From Nocardiopsis sp. (GTDB lineage Bacteria > Actinomycetota > Actinomycetes > Streptosporangiales > Streptosporangiaceae), in NCBI GenBank assembly GCA_021154785.1, contig JAJKHX010000443.1, positions 1 through 39,188 on the forward strand: DNA of 39,188 bases. Reading direction: 5' to 3'. The translations under genes and the position numbers were made by a program. Shown here in pieces: positions 17,055 through 23,737 of this stretch (its first letter is position 1; every line of letters starts with the position of its first letter). Below the pieces are notes generated by a model. The model did no database searches. It was given only the letters and a program-made list of their open reading frames with translations, and was not told the origin of the DNA.

Positions 17055-17299
17055 CGGCGGAAGTCCAGTGTCCGCGACGCCTCGTTCAAGATCGCGAACG
17101 GCCGGCGCAGGTCGGCTTCGGCGAAGTCGGTCCGTCCCTCGGGCGCGCTGATCAGCAGCGCGCGGGCGTGGGACAGCACGATGGGGTCATGGTCGACGTA
17201 GACGACCCGGGACTCCGGCGCGACCGACTGGGCCACCTCGTGGATGTTGCTGCTGGCCGGCATGCCGGTGCCGATGTCGAGGAACTGGCGCAGCCCGGC
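17055..17299 (-). pseudogene. SAM-dependent methyltransferase remnant (DUF574/PF04672)
   Basis: On the minus strand, directly after the TAG that ends the phosphoesterase gene and in the same frame, the sequence reads [20 protein letters not shown], then [17 protein letters not shown] and [15 protein letters not shown] and VYVDxDP are the SAM-binding motifs of the large actinobacterial PF04672 family. Both ends of the roughly 270-residue family protein are missing. The shard runs into AT-rich promoter-like DNA and is open through to the LLM gene. Confidence 0.75.
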
Positions 17300-18067
17300 C
17301 TAGGGCTCGGCCGCGGGGCGGCCGTCGCGGGGAGCGAAAGCGGCGAGGGCCTCGGCGTCGGTGGCCCGGGAGTACAGGAAATAGTCGGTCCATTCGACCA
17401 CGTCCGGGTAATCCGACTGGTCGTGGATGGCGGCGCGGGCGGCCTCGATGTCGTAGCCGGTGCGGCGCAGGGTGACCGCGCCGTCGGCGAGCAGTGCCCA
17501 GTGCGCCCCGGCCCGGCCGTAGGGCATGCCGACGCTGCCCGGGTTGACGATCAGGCGGCCGTGCGCCAGCCGGGTGAACGGCATGTGCGTGTGACCGCAG
17601 ACCACGGTCATGGCCTGCTCGGGCAGCCCGGCGAGGATCTCGGCCCACCGGTCCAGGCGCGAGTCGACGACGACGACCTCCTCGTCGTCGCGCGGGGTCC
17701 CGTGGCAGAACACGACGTCGCCGAATCCCGCTATGTCCAGCGTGACGGGGTGGGGTAGCCGGGCCAGCCAGTCCACGTGTCCGGCGCCGAGCTGGCGGGC
17801 CGCCCAGGGCGCGATCGGGTCGCCGACGTCGTCGGTCTCGCCGCGGGCGAGCTCGGCCAGCTCGCGGTCGGCGTTGCCGCGCACCCAGGTGACCCAGTCG
17901 CCGAGGGCGAGCAGGCAGTCGAGGACCGGAACGGGCTGGGGTCCGGCGGCGATGTCGCCGGTGAGCACGATCCGGTCGGCGGCCTGGACGGCGGGCTCGG
18001 CCAGTACCGCCTCGAGCGCGGGCAGCACGCCGTGGATGTCGGACAGCACGGCCGCGGAAGAGATCAT
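17300..18067 (-). CDS. Metallophosphoesterase (YfcE/MJ0936-like)
   Basis: The 255-residue protein has all calcineurin-like phosphoesterase blocks: SDIHG (Asp10, His12), LTGDIAAGP (Asp38), VRGNAD (Asn65), VFCHGTP and CGHTHMPF, which together hold two metal ions. It should hydrolyse phosphodiesters or phosphomonoesters in the cytoplasm; the substrate is unknown. ATG 18067 is the start that gives the DIHG motif at the N-terminus; longer readings in this frame shadow the VOC gene. The stop directly abuts the methyltransferase shard, so its last residues could have been altered by that junction. Confidence 0.9.
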   Translation of the reverse strand: MISSAAVLSDIHGVLPALEAVLAEPAVQAADRIVLTGDIAAGPQPVPVLDCLLALGDWVTWVRGNADRELAELARGETDDVGDPIAPWAARQLGAGHVDWLARLPHPVTLDIAGFGDVVFCHGTPRDDEEVVVVDSRLDRWAEILAGLPEQAMTVVCGHTHMPFTRLAHGRLIVNPGSVGMPYGRAGAHWALLADGAVTLRRTGYDIEAARAAIHDQSDYPDVVEWTDYFLYSRATDAEALAAFAPRDGRPAAEP

Positions 18068-18092
18068 CTTCCCTACGGTAGCGGGCGGGATG

Positions 18093-18614
18093 CTACCTCT
18101 TCGTCGCGTTCTTCGCGTCCTCGCGTTCTTCGCGCTCGAGCCGCTCGGCGGTTTCCCGGGGATCGTGGATGGTGGCGGTCTGCCCCGGGGCCACGTCGGT
18201 GTGGTGCGCGATGGTGTAGAAGCGCAGGGCGTGGCCGTCCGGGTCGAGGACCTCGGGCAGAATCCAGCCCAGGCTCGCCCGGTGCACGCCGAGGTGCGGC
18301 TGGCCGAGGCCGTCCAGCTTGCGGGCGAGGGCGTCCATGGCGGCCTTGTCGGGCACGCCGATGGCGAAGTAGTCGAACCCGGCCGCCGCCCGGGCCCGGT
18401 CCGGATCAAGCCGCAGGCCGAGGTCGGGGCCGCCGGCGGGATGCACCAGGGCGAGGCCCATCAGCGTGCCCTTCTCGACGAACTCGACCTGGACGTCGTA
18501 ACCCAGGCGGCTGCGGTACCACTCCAGCGACCGGGTCAGGTCGGTGACCGGCAGCTTGAGGTGGTGGACGCCGGCCAGGACTGGCGCATCCGGGTCTGTT
18601 GAGGTATCTGACAT
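18093..18614 (-). CDS. VOC-family (glyoxalase/dioxygenase-like) protein
   Basis: ATG 18614 is preceded by GGAGGGGG. The 173-residue protein has the paired beta-alpha-beta-beta-beta units of the vicinal oxygen chelate fold: VHHLKLPVTDLTRSLEWYRS in the first, FDYFAIGVPDKAAMDAL in the second, and EVLDPDGHALRFYT at the end, where the metal-binding Glu normally lies. Activities in this superfamily include glyoxalase, fosfomycin or bleomycin resistance and extradiol cleavage; none can be picked here. The last 40 residues are charged and Arg/Glu-rich. It is controlled from the divergent region shared with the TetR gene at 18666. Confidence 0.85.
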   Translation of the reverse strand: MSDTSTDPDAPVLAGVHHLKLPVTDLTRSLEWYRSRLGYDVQVEFVEKGTLMGLALVHPAGGPDLGLRLDPDRARAAAGFDYFAIGVPDKAAMDALARKLDGLGQPHLGVHRASLGWILPEVLDPDGHALRFYTIAHHTDVAPGQTATIHDPRETAERLEREEREDAKNATKR

Positions 18615-18644
18615 GGCCCCCTCCAATACAGTGGTGAAGTACTT

Positions 18645-18663
18645 GTTGCAGTTATACTGCAAC
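18645..18663. promoter_or_regulatory. Perfect 19-bp TetR operator over a leaderless promoter
   Basis: GTTGCAGTTATACTGCAAC is a perfect palindrome with 8-bp arms around TAT. It contains TATACT (18653-18658), an ideal -10 box lying 7 nt before the TetR ATG at 18666, which has no ribosome site. Repressor binding would cover this promoter directly and lies about 31 bp upstream of the VOC start on the other strand. Confidence 0.75.
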
Positions 18664-18665
18664 GT

Positions 18666-19325
18666 ATGACCTCTGACGTCAATCCCCCGGCTTCGGGAGG
18701 CACGCTGCGCGAGGCGCAGACGGCGCTGACCGAGCAGCGCATCGTGGCCGCGGCGACCGAGTTGTTCCTCGCCGACGGCTACGTGGCCACCACGCTGGAG
18801 GCGGTGGCCCGGCAGGCGCGGGTGGGGGCGCGGACGGTGTACGTGCGGTTCGGCACCAAGGCGGCCCTGTTCAAGCGGGTCGTCGACGTGGCCATCGTGG
18901 GCGACACCGAGCCGGTGGCCGTGCTGGGGCGGGACTGGATGCAGCAGGCCCTGACCGCTCCGACGCTGGCTGAGCGGCTAGCGGCCTCGGCGGCGGCCGG
19001 GCGGCAGATCATGGAGCGGACGGGAGCGCTGTTCGGCGTAGCGCAGCAGGCGGCGGCGGTCGAGCCGCTGATCGCGGCGTTCTGGCAGCAGGGCCGCTCG
19101 CAGTTGCGGTATGGGCAGGAGGTGTTCTGGACTCGTTTGGCTGAGGACAGGCTGCTGCCGGCCGGGACTGACCTGGCCTGGCTTATCGATACCGCCAGCG
19201 TGATCTCGGCGGCCGAGACTTACTTGCTGGTCACCCGCATGTTCGGCTGGGGGCTGGACGCGTACCAGGAATGGCTCAGGCTGACCTTGAGCCGCCTGGT
19301 CACGCCGGGCGACGGGCCGGGCTGA
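18666..19325 (+). CDS. TetR-family transcriptional regulator
   Basis: The 219-residue protein has the TetR HTH: RIVAAATELFLADGYVATTL followed by AVARQARVGARTVYVRFGTK (about 43-62). The rest is a helical ligand-binding domain. The gene is divergent from the VOC gene, and its start lies 3 bp from a perfect palindrome, so autoregulation and control of the VOC gene are likely. Bases 19239-19264, encoding MFGWGLDA near the C-terminus, recur almost exactly at 21104-21129. Confidence 0.92.
   Translation: MTSDVNPPASGGTLREAQTALTEQRIVAAATELFLADGYVATTLEAVARQARVGARTVYVRFGTKAALFKRVVDVAIVGDTEPVAVLGRDWMQQALTAPTLAERLAASAAAGRQIMERTGALFGVAQQAAAVEPLIAAFWQQGRSQLRYGQEVFWTRLAEDRLLPAGTDLAWLIDTASVISAAETYLLVTRMFGWGLDAYQEWLRLTLSRLVTPGDGPG
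19239..19264. repeat. 26-bp direct repeat, copy 1 (inside the TetR gene)
   Basis: ATGTTCGGCTGG, then a variable purine-rich centre, then GCTGGACGCGTA. It differs at one base from 21104-21129. The two copies bracket the XRE and SDR genes. Confidence 0.7.
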
Positions 19326-19385
19326 TGCTTGCGGCGCGGACATCGAAGTCGCCGGGTGTGGTCTTTTAAGTGAGCGGTCGCACCC

Positions 19386-20234
19386 TTAGCTAGGGTTGAG
19401 GCTCTCGGTTCCGAGCACGTTCAGCAGGGCCAGGGCTTCGGCGCTGCGGGATCCTTCCGGGGCGCTGTACAGCACGAGGTGCTGGTCGCGGTCGGTGAGC
19501 GTGAGGGAGTCGCAGTCGACGGTGACCTCCCCGACGACCGGGTGCCGGAACGTCTTGGTGAGCGTCGGCGCCGCCTGCACGTCATGCCGCTCCCAGAGCC
19601 GGGCGAAGGCGGGGCTGCCGTCGCGGAGTTCCTCGATGAGACCGGTTACCGCCGGGTCCGCCGGGTACCGGGCGAGGGTGGCGCGGAGCTCCATGACGAC
19701 GTGGTGCCGGAACTCGGCGGCGTCGGAGATCCCGTACAGCGGCGCGTCGGGTCGCGCCGGGCCGAGGAACGCCCGGCGGGCGAGGTTACGGTCCCGGGGA
19801 GCGAGCCGGGCGAAGTCCTCCATGAGCGCGGCCGCGAGGTCGTTCCACGCGAGCACCTCGAACGTCGAGGACGTGACGAACGCGGCGGTCTGCGGGAGCC
19901 GCCCGAGGAGGGCGAGGATGCTCGAGCGCACGTCGCGGCGGTGCCGCCCGGTCCGGGCCGGCGCGGTGCCCGCCAGGACGTGGAGGTGATCGGACTCCGC
20001 GTCGGTGAGCCGCAGCGCGCCCGCGATCCCGGCGAGGACCTCGCCCGACGGCCGCGGCGCCCGGCCCTGCTCGAGCCGGACGTAGTACTCGGTGGAGATG
20101 TGCGCGAGGACCGCGATCTCCTCGCGGCGCAGCCCCGGGGTTCGCCGCCGCGATCCGGAGGGCATACCGACGTCCTCCGGGCGGAGCCGCTCGCGGCGGC
20201 TGCGGAGGAATGCCCCGAGCTCTTGCTTGTCCAC
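19386..20234 (-). CDS. XRE-family regulator with MmyB-like ligand domain
   Basis: The 282-residue protein has an N-terminal HTH: RRRTPGLRREEIAVLAHIS, then TEYYVRLEQGRAPRPS, the signature of the large actinobacterial helix-turn-helix/MmyB group. The C-terminal domain (FEVLAWNDLAAALMEDFARL, HPVVGEVTVDC) has a PAS-like fold in this family that can bind a fatty acid or similar lipid. GTG 20234 fits homologue starts, although GGAGG lies only 1 nt away, too close for a normal ribosome site. It is divergent from an SDR gene; this XRE/SDR pairing is common in actinomycetes and implies local control of the SDR. Confidence 0.9.
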   Translation of the reverse strand: MDKQELGAFLRSRRERLRPEDVGMPSGSRRRTPGLRREEIAVLAHISTEYYVRLEQGRAPRPSGEVLAGIAGALRLTDAESDHLHVLAGTAPARTGRHRRDVRSSILALLGRLPQTAAFVTSSTFEVLAWNDLAAALMEDFARLAPRDRNLARRAFLGPARPDAPLYGISDAAEFRHHVVMELRATLARYPADPAVTGLIEELRDGSPAFARLWERHDVQAAPTLTKTFRHPVVGEVTVDCDSLTLTDRDQHLVLYSAPEGSRSAEALALLNVLGTESLNPS

Positions 20235-20319
20235 ACCTCCAGTCTGCCCGCTGGGCGGCCGCGGACCCTGGTACCGCTTGTGCCTGGATCCGGATCCCGG
20301 CCGCCGTGAGCCTGGTGGC

Positions 20320-21102
20320 ATGACCAGCGACATCCACACCACACCCACCGGCCTGCTCACCGGCAAGGTCGTGTTCATCACGGGCGCCAGCCGCGGCATC
20401 GGAGCGGCGGCGGCCCGGCTCTTCGGCCGCGAAGGCGCCGCGGTCGTGCTCGCATCCCGGAGCGCCGGCGCTCTGGACCGGGTCGTCGCGGAGGTCCGCG
20501 CCGACGGCGGCGTCGCCGACGCGGTTGCCCTGGACCTCGCCGACCGCGCGAGCATCCGGGCGGCGGTCGATCGCGTGGAGAAGCTGCACGGCCGGCTGGA
20601 TGGCGCGTTCAACAACGGCGCGGCGATCCAGCAGCCCGGCCCGCTCGACAGCACGAGCGAGGAGGACATCGACGAGCAGTTCGCGGTGAACTTCCGGGCG
20701 CACTGGACCGCCATGACGGCCGAGGCGGCGCTCATGCGGCGGGACGGCGGCGGGGCGATCGTCAACACCTCGAGCATCGGCAGCCGCCAGGCGAACCCGG
20801 AGCTCCCGGCCTACGGCGCCATGAAACGCGCGCTCAACAGCATCACCGAGACCGCGGCGGTGACCTGGGCTCCGCACGGCATCCGGGTGAACGGCATCAC
20901 GCCGGGCGGCACCGCGACGGAGATGATCGACGCCTGGGAGGCGGCCACGCCCGGTGTCGTCGAGCGCATCAACGCGGCGATCCCGCTCGGCCGCATGGCC
21001 GAGCCCCGCGAGGTCGCCGAGGTCGCCGCCTGGCTGCTCAGCGACCGGGCGTCGATGGTGACCGGCGCGATCGTGCCGGTCGACGGCGGCGCGGGTGCCT
21101 GA
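20320..21102 (+). CDS. Short-chain dehydrogenase/reductase (SDR)
   Basis: The 260-residue protein is a classical SDR: TGASRGIG (21-28) for the NAD(P) phosphate, a catalytic Ser near 151, and YGAMK with Tyr165 and Lys169. The PGGTATEM segment after the active site and the closing VPVDGGAGA are normal. The usual NNAG is NNGA here (98-101), a mild variant. It should oxidise or reduce an alcohol/ketone; the substrate is unknown. ATG 20320 has a weak GGTGG upstream. It is divergent from the XRE regulator, with 85 bp between. Confidence 0.92.
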   Translation: MTSDIHTTPTGLLTGKVVFITGASRGIGAAAARLFGREGAAVVLASRSAGALDRVVAEVRADGGVADAVALDLADRASIRAAVDRVEKLHGRLDGAFNNGAAIQQPGPLDSTSEEDIDEQFAVNFRAHWTAMTAEAALMRRDGGGAIVNTSSIGSRQANPELPAYGAMKRALNSITETAAVTWAPHGIRVNGITPGGTATEMIDAWEAATPGVVERINAAIPLGRMAEPREVAEVAAWLLSDRASMVTGAIVPVDGGAGA

Positions 21103-21103
21103 A

Positions 21104-21129
21104 ATGTTCGGCTGGGAGCTGGACGCGTA
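21104..21129. repeat. 26-bp direct repeat, copy 2 (after the SDR stop)
   Basis: One base differs from 19239-19264. Read in the matching frame it gives MFGWELDA and then TAA, the same peptide as in the TetR protein's C-terminal region, so it looks like a scrap of a TetR gene stranded after the SDR gene. Confidence 0.7.
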
Positions 21130-21130
21130 A

Positions 21131-21700
21131 CTAGTCGCCGGGGCGGGCGGCTAGCGACAGCACGCAGGGGCGCAGCAGCCCGATGACCCGCGCCGGGTCG
21201 GCGGTGGCGAGTTCACCGGACTTGATGAGGTGCCGGGAGACCGTGATGCCGAGGGTGATGGCGCTGATCAGCGCGGCCCGCAGGTCCGCGTCGGCGGCGG
21301 GGATGGCCTGGGCGATCTGTGCCTCGTAGCGGGCGATGCCGGCGCTGGCGGCGGTGGCGGCCTCGGGATTGGTCAGCATCGAGCGCAGCAGGGCCAGCGA
21401 CGCCACGTTCGGGCTGGCGAGCCGGTCGGCGAGCGCGGTGAGAATCTGCTCGGCTGCCTCCGCCGGCGTCCCGCTGACCTCGGGGACGGGGGCGGCGTCG
21501 ATCACCCGCCGGTACAGCTCCTGCTTGGACCCGAAGTAATGCATGACCAGGCCCGCGTCGACTTCCGCGGCCGCGGCCACCGCCCTGATGGTGGCCCGCT
21601 CGTACCCGTCCGCGACGAAGACCCGGGAGGCGGCGTCGAGGATGCGCGCTTCGGTGCGCTGACGCTGCTCGGCGCGCGAACCGGGCCGGGGAGTGGTCAT
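21131..21700 (-). CDS. TetR-family transcriptional regulator
   Basis: The 189-residue protein has the HTH: ARILDAASRVFVADGYERAT, then IRAVAAAAEVDAGLVMHYFG (about 39-58), followed by a compact ligand domain like that of TetR_C_17-style proteins. It is divergent from the NTF2-like gene at 21798. The gap has a sigma70-like promoter for that gene with the palindrome TGTTCAATGAACA just downstream of the -10, a position where a bound repressor would block transcription. Confidence 0.92.
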   Translation of the reverse strand: MTTPRPGSRAEQRQRTEARILDAASRVFVADGYERATIRAVAAAAEVDAGLVMHYFGSKQELYRRVIDAAPVPEVSGTPAEAAEQILTALADRLASPNVASLALLRSMLTNPEAATAASAGIARYEAQIAQAIPAADADLRAALISAITLGITVSRHLIKSGELATADPARVIGLLRPCVLSLAARPGD

Positions 21701-21718
21701 CGTTTGATTCTACGCGTG

Positions 21719-21760
21719 TTGACTGACGGCCAATTTGGTTCTACGTTTGTTCAATGAACA
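21719..21760 (+). promoter_or_regulatory. Promoter with overlapping TGTTCAATGAACA operator
   Basis: TTGACT (21719-21724) and TACGTT (21742-21747) are spaced by 17 bp and give a good sigma70-type promoter for the NTF2-like gene. TGTTCAATGAACA (21748-21760) is a perfect palindrome with 6-bp arms directly at the expected transcription start. A related half-site, GTTGAAC, follows at 21764-21770. TTCTACG occurs twice upstream, at 21707-21713 and 21739-21745. Confidence 0.65.
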
Positions 21761-21797
21761 CTCGTTGAACGAATCGTCCTGGTCAGAAGGGAACGTC

Positions 21798-22223
21798 ATG
21801 CCATCCGCCACGCCCGCCGATGTCCTGGACCAGCGCCGTCACCTGCTCCTGAGCGGGGACATGGACGGCTTCGCTGACCTGTTCGCGCCCGACGGGGTGA
21901 TCGAGTTCGCCTTTCACGGACCGTCCGGCACGCCCGTGCGCATCGAGGGCCGGGAGGCCATTCGCGCGTACTCCCGCCGGTTCAAGGCGTCGCCGCTGCG
22001 GCTAGAGGACTTCGAGGTGGTGGAGGTTCATCAGACCCAGGACCCGGAGGTGGCGATCGTGGAGATGCGGTCGACGGCGACTCTGACCACGACGGGCCGG
22101 TCGCTCGCGACGACGTCCATCCAGATCCTCCGCATCCGGGATGGCCAGATCGTGCTCTTCCGCGACTTCGCCGACCCGCGCATCCTGGAAGACACAACCG
22201 GGGAACCTCGTGCTGGAAACTGA
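21798..22223 (+). CDS. NTF2-like/ketosteroid-isomerase-fold protein
   Basis: The 141-residue protein has the NTF2-like pattern: LDQRRHLLLSGDMDGFADLF, then PDGVIEFAF, REAIRAYSRRF, AIVEMRSTATL and the final IQILRIRDGQIVLFRDFADP. Proteins of this type act as isomerases, dehydratases or binding proteins; FRDFADP near the end is common in actinobacterial members of unknown function. AGAAGGGA lies before ATG 21798. It is probably derepressed by the ligand of the divergent TetR. Its transcript would run into the hairpin at 22251-22308. Confidence 0.85.
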   Translation: MPSATPADVLDQRRHLLLSGDMDGFADLFAPDGVIEFAFHGPSGTPVRIEGREAIRAYSRRFKASPLRLEDFEVVEVHQTQDPEVAIVEMRSTATLTTTGRSLATTSIQILRIRDGQIVLFRDFADPRILEDTTGEPRAGN

Positions 22224-22250
22224 CGCCGGTGCCCCTCAGCGGTCGCTGAA

Positions 22251-22308
22251 ATTCAGTGGTTGTGGCGTTCTACCCTCTCTAATCGGTAGGGTGTCACAAC
22301 CACTGAAT
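22251..22308 (+). terminator. Long 58-nt hairpin, probable terminator of the NTF2-like gene
   Basis: The arms ATTCAGTGGTTGTG (22251-22264) and CACAACCACTGAAT (22295-22308) are perfect complements. Pairing continues inward for ten more pairs (22265-22274 with 22285-22289 and 22290-22294) if G-U pairs are allowed, leaving a 10-nt loop. All four wobble pairs work only in plus-strand RNA. There is no U-tract. It lies between two convergent genes 198 bp apart. The rest of 22224-22421 shows no gene. A miniature mobile element is the alternative. Confidence 0.5.
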
Positions 22309-22421
22309 CAAATGGTACCCACGGGATGGGTGAGGCTATGGCGGCGCCGCAGCCGTGCGGCAGGACGATAGGGCCGGTTGATGATCCGCTGAGGCCTGTT
22401 TCATCATCTAGAGGACACGCT

Positions 22422-23051
22422 TTAGTGGTGGACGGCGACGAGCAGGGCGGCGTAGGCGCGGACCAGGGCGGCGTGTTCTAGCGGGAGCAGCTCGCTGTCG
22501 GGCTGGCAGCCTTCTTCCACCCACTGGTCGGACAGTTCCATCGCCGTGGCCCGGTGCACGGCGGCTGGGCGCAGGGTTTCCTCCGGGTCGCCGTACAGGT
22601 AGGTGTAGAGGCGGACCAGCGCGTCGACCAGTTTGTCGTGGGAGCGGCCGGGCTCGTGCTGAAGCTCGCGGTGGACGCGCCACCAGTCGACCTCGAGCTC
22701 GGCGGCCCTGGCCGGGTTGGCTGGCTCCCCGTAGGTGAGGCGGACCAGGCCGTAGAAGCGGCGCATGCAGGCGCGGGCGCGCTTGGGGTGGTTGTCGGGG
22801 TAGGGCGCCCACAGCTGGTTGGCGCGGAGCACCAGCCAGGCGCCGTGCACGGTGCGGAGCCAGTCCATGCCGAAGCCCAGCCGGACCAGGCCGAACGAGG
22901 CGCGCAGGACCTGCGGCCACTTGCGCAGGTAGTAGCCGGTACAGGCGCGGTACTCGAGGTCGGCGAGCCGGACGGGATCGAAGGACCGAAGCCGCGTCGG
23001 CGTGCCCGTGCTGACCTTGCCCGTGCCCAGGCTGATCTTGCCAGTGCCCAT
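22422..23051 (-). CDS. Conserved actinobacterial protein of unknown function
   Basis: I do not recognise a named domain, but blocks such as LRSFDPVRLADLEYRACTGY, MDWLRTVHGAWLVLRANQLW, PYPDNHPKRARACMRRFYGL and LVRLYTYLYGDPE look like a conserved, helix-rich family seen in many actinomycetes. No signal peptide or membrane helix is evident. The N-terminus contains a short tandem repeat, GTGKISL/GTGKVST/GTPTRL, encoded by 21-bp units. ATG 23051 is chosen; ATG 23063 and GTG 23078 are in frame and possible. It follows the TetR gene closely on the same strand, so both share the promoter at 23691-23718. Confidence 0.75.
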   Translation of the reverse strand: MGTGKISLGTGKVSTGTPTRLRSFDPVRLADLEYRACTGYYLRKWPQVLRASFGLVRLGFGMDWLRTVHGAWLVLRANQLWAPYPDNHPKRARACMRRFYGLVRLTYGEPANPARAAELEVDWWRVHRELQHEPGRSHDKLVDALVRLYTYLYGDPEETLRPAAVHRATAMELSDQWVEEGCQPDSELLPLEHAALVRAYAALLVAVHH

Positions 23052-23092
23052 GCGCACGATCATGCCACGGCTGACCACGGCTCATGGGCAGC

Positions 23093-23653
23093 TCAGGCGG
23101 GTGGCGGGGCTGCCGGTAGCTCCAGGGCCAGGCGGAGCCAGCGGAGGAGCTCGGCGAAGTCGGCGTCGACGACGGGCTGGTCGTGCTGGCGGAACCGGCC
23201 GGCTGCCTCGCTGACCGCGAAGCCGAGGACGGCGGTGCTGATCAGGCGCTCGGCCCGGGCGATGCCGGCCTCCGGCAGGCCGCCCGCGCGCAGCGCGGCG
23301 TGGATCGCGGCGCGGGCGGCGCGGGCGGCCGGGGTGACGGCCGGGCGGGTCAGCAGCAGCGGGAAGGACGCGGGGTGCCGCCGCGCGACCTCCCTGATCC
23401 CGGCGGCCAGCGCGGTCAGGCGCTCCTCCCAGGGCATGCCGTCCGGCGGCAGCGGGCACTCCCTCAGCAGGACCTCAACCAGCCCGTCGAGCAGGGCGTT
23501 CTTATCGTCCACGTGCCGGTACAGGGCCATCGGGGTGACGCGCAGCTGGCGGGCCACGGCGTGCATGGTGACCGCGTCCAGGCCGTCGGCGTCGGCCAGC
23601 CGCAGCGCGGCCGCCAGAACCGCTTCCCGGCTGATCTGAGCTGCGCGTCCCAC
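23093..23653 (-). CDS. TetR-family transcriptional regulator
   Basis: GTG 23653 has AGGAGG 10 nt upstream and gives 186 residues. The HTH reads AVTMHAVARQLRVTPMALYR (27-46), like the TetR_C_1 tetracycline-type group, followed by VDDKNALLDGLVEVLLREC. It is divergent from the ATP-grasp gene and followed at once by the conserved gene at 22422. The gap carries a 28-bp imperfect palindrome. It is the likely repressor of all three genes. Confidence 0.92.
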   Translation of the reverse strand: MGRAAQISREAVLAAALRLADADGLDAVTMHAVARQLRVTPMALYRHVDDKNALLDGLVEVLLRECPLPPDGMPWEERLTALAAGIREVARRHPASFPLLLTRPAVTPAARAARAAIHAALRAGGLPEAGIARAERLISTAVLGFAVSEAAGRFRQHDQPVVDADFAELLRWLRLALELPAAPPPA

Positions 23654-23690
23654 GACGGTCAATCCTCCTGGTAACCTCTTGCCCTTCAAA

Positions 23691-23718
23691 GTATATACCG
23701 TATGCTTACGATATATAC
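23691..23718. promoter_or_regulatory. 28-bp imperfect palindrome between TetR and ATP-grasp genes
   Basis: GTATATACCGTA (23691-23702) is mirrored by TTACGATATATAC (23706-23718) with few mismatches. It is the only AT-rich stretch nearby and overlaps the expected promoters of both divergent genes; TATACT on the minus strand (23695-23690) can serve as the -10 for the TetR gene. The start of the ATP-grasp gene lies 20 bp downstream. Confidence 0.6.
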
Positions 23719-23737
23719 AAAACGACGGAGGCCCGGG

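Noticed and set aside
20286-20297. GGATCCGGATCC palindrome in the XRE/SDR gap
   Set aside because: It is a nested short repeat with no partner half-site and no fixed relation to a recognisable promoter; chance is likely at this base composition.
22251-22308. Integron attC site or phage attachment site
   Set aside because: No R-box core sites, no integrase, no tRNA and no cassette-like genes nearby.
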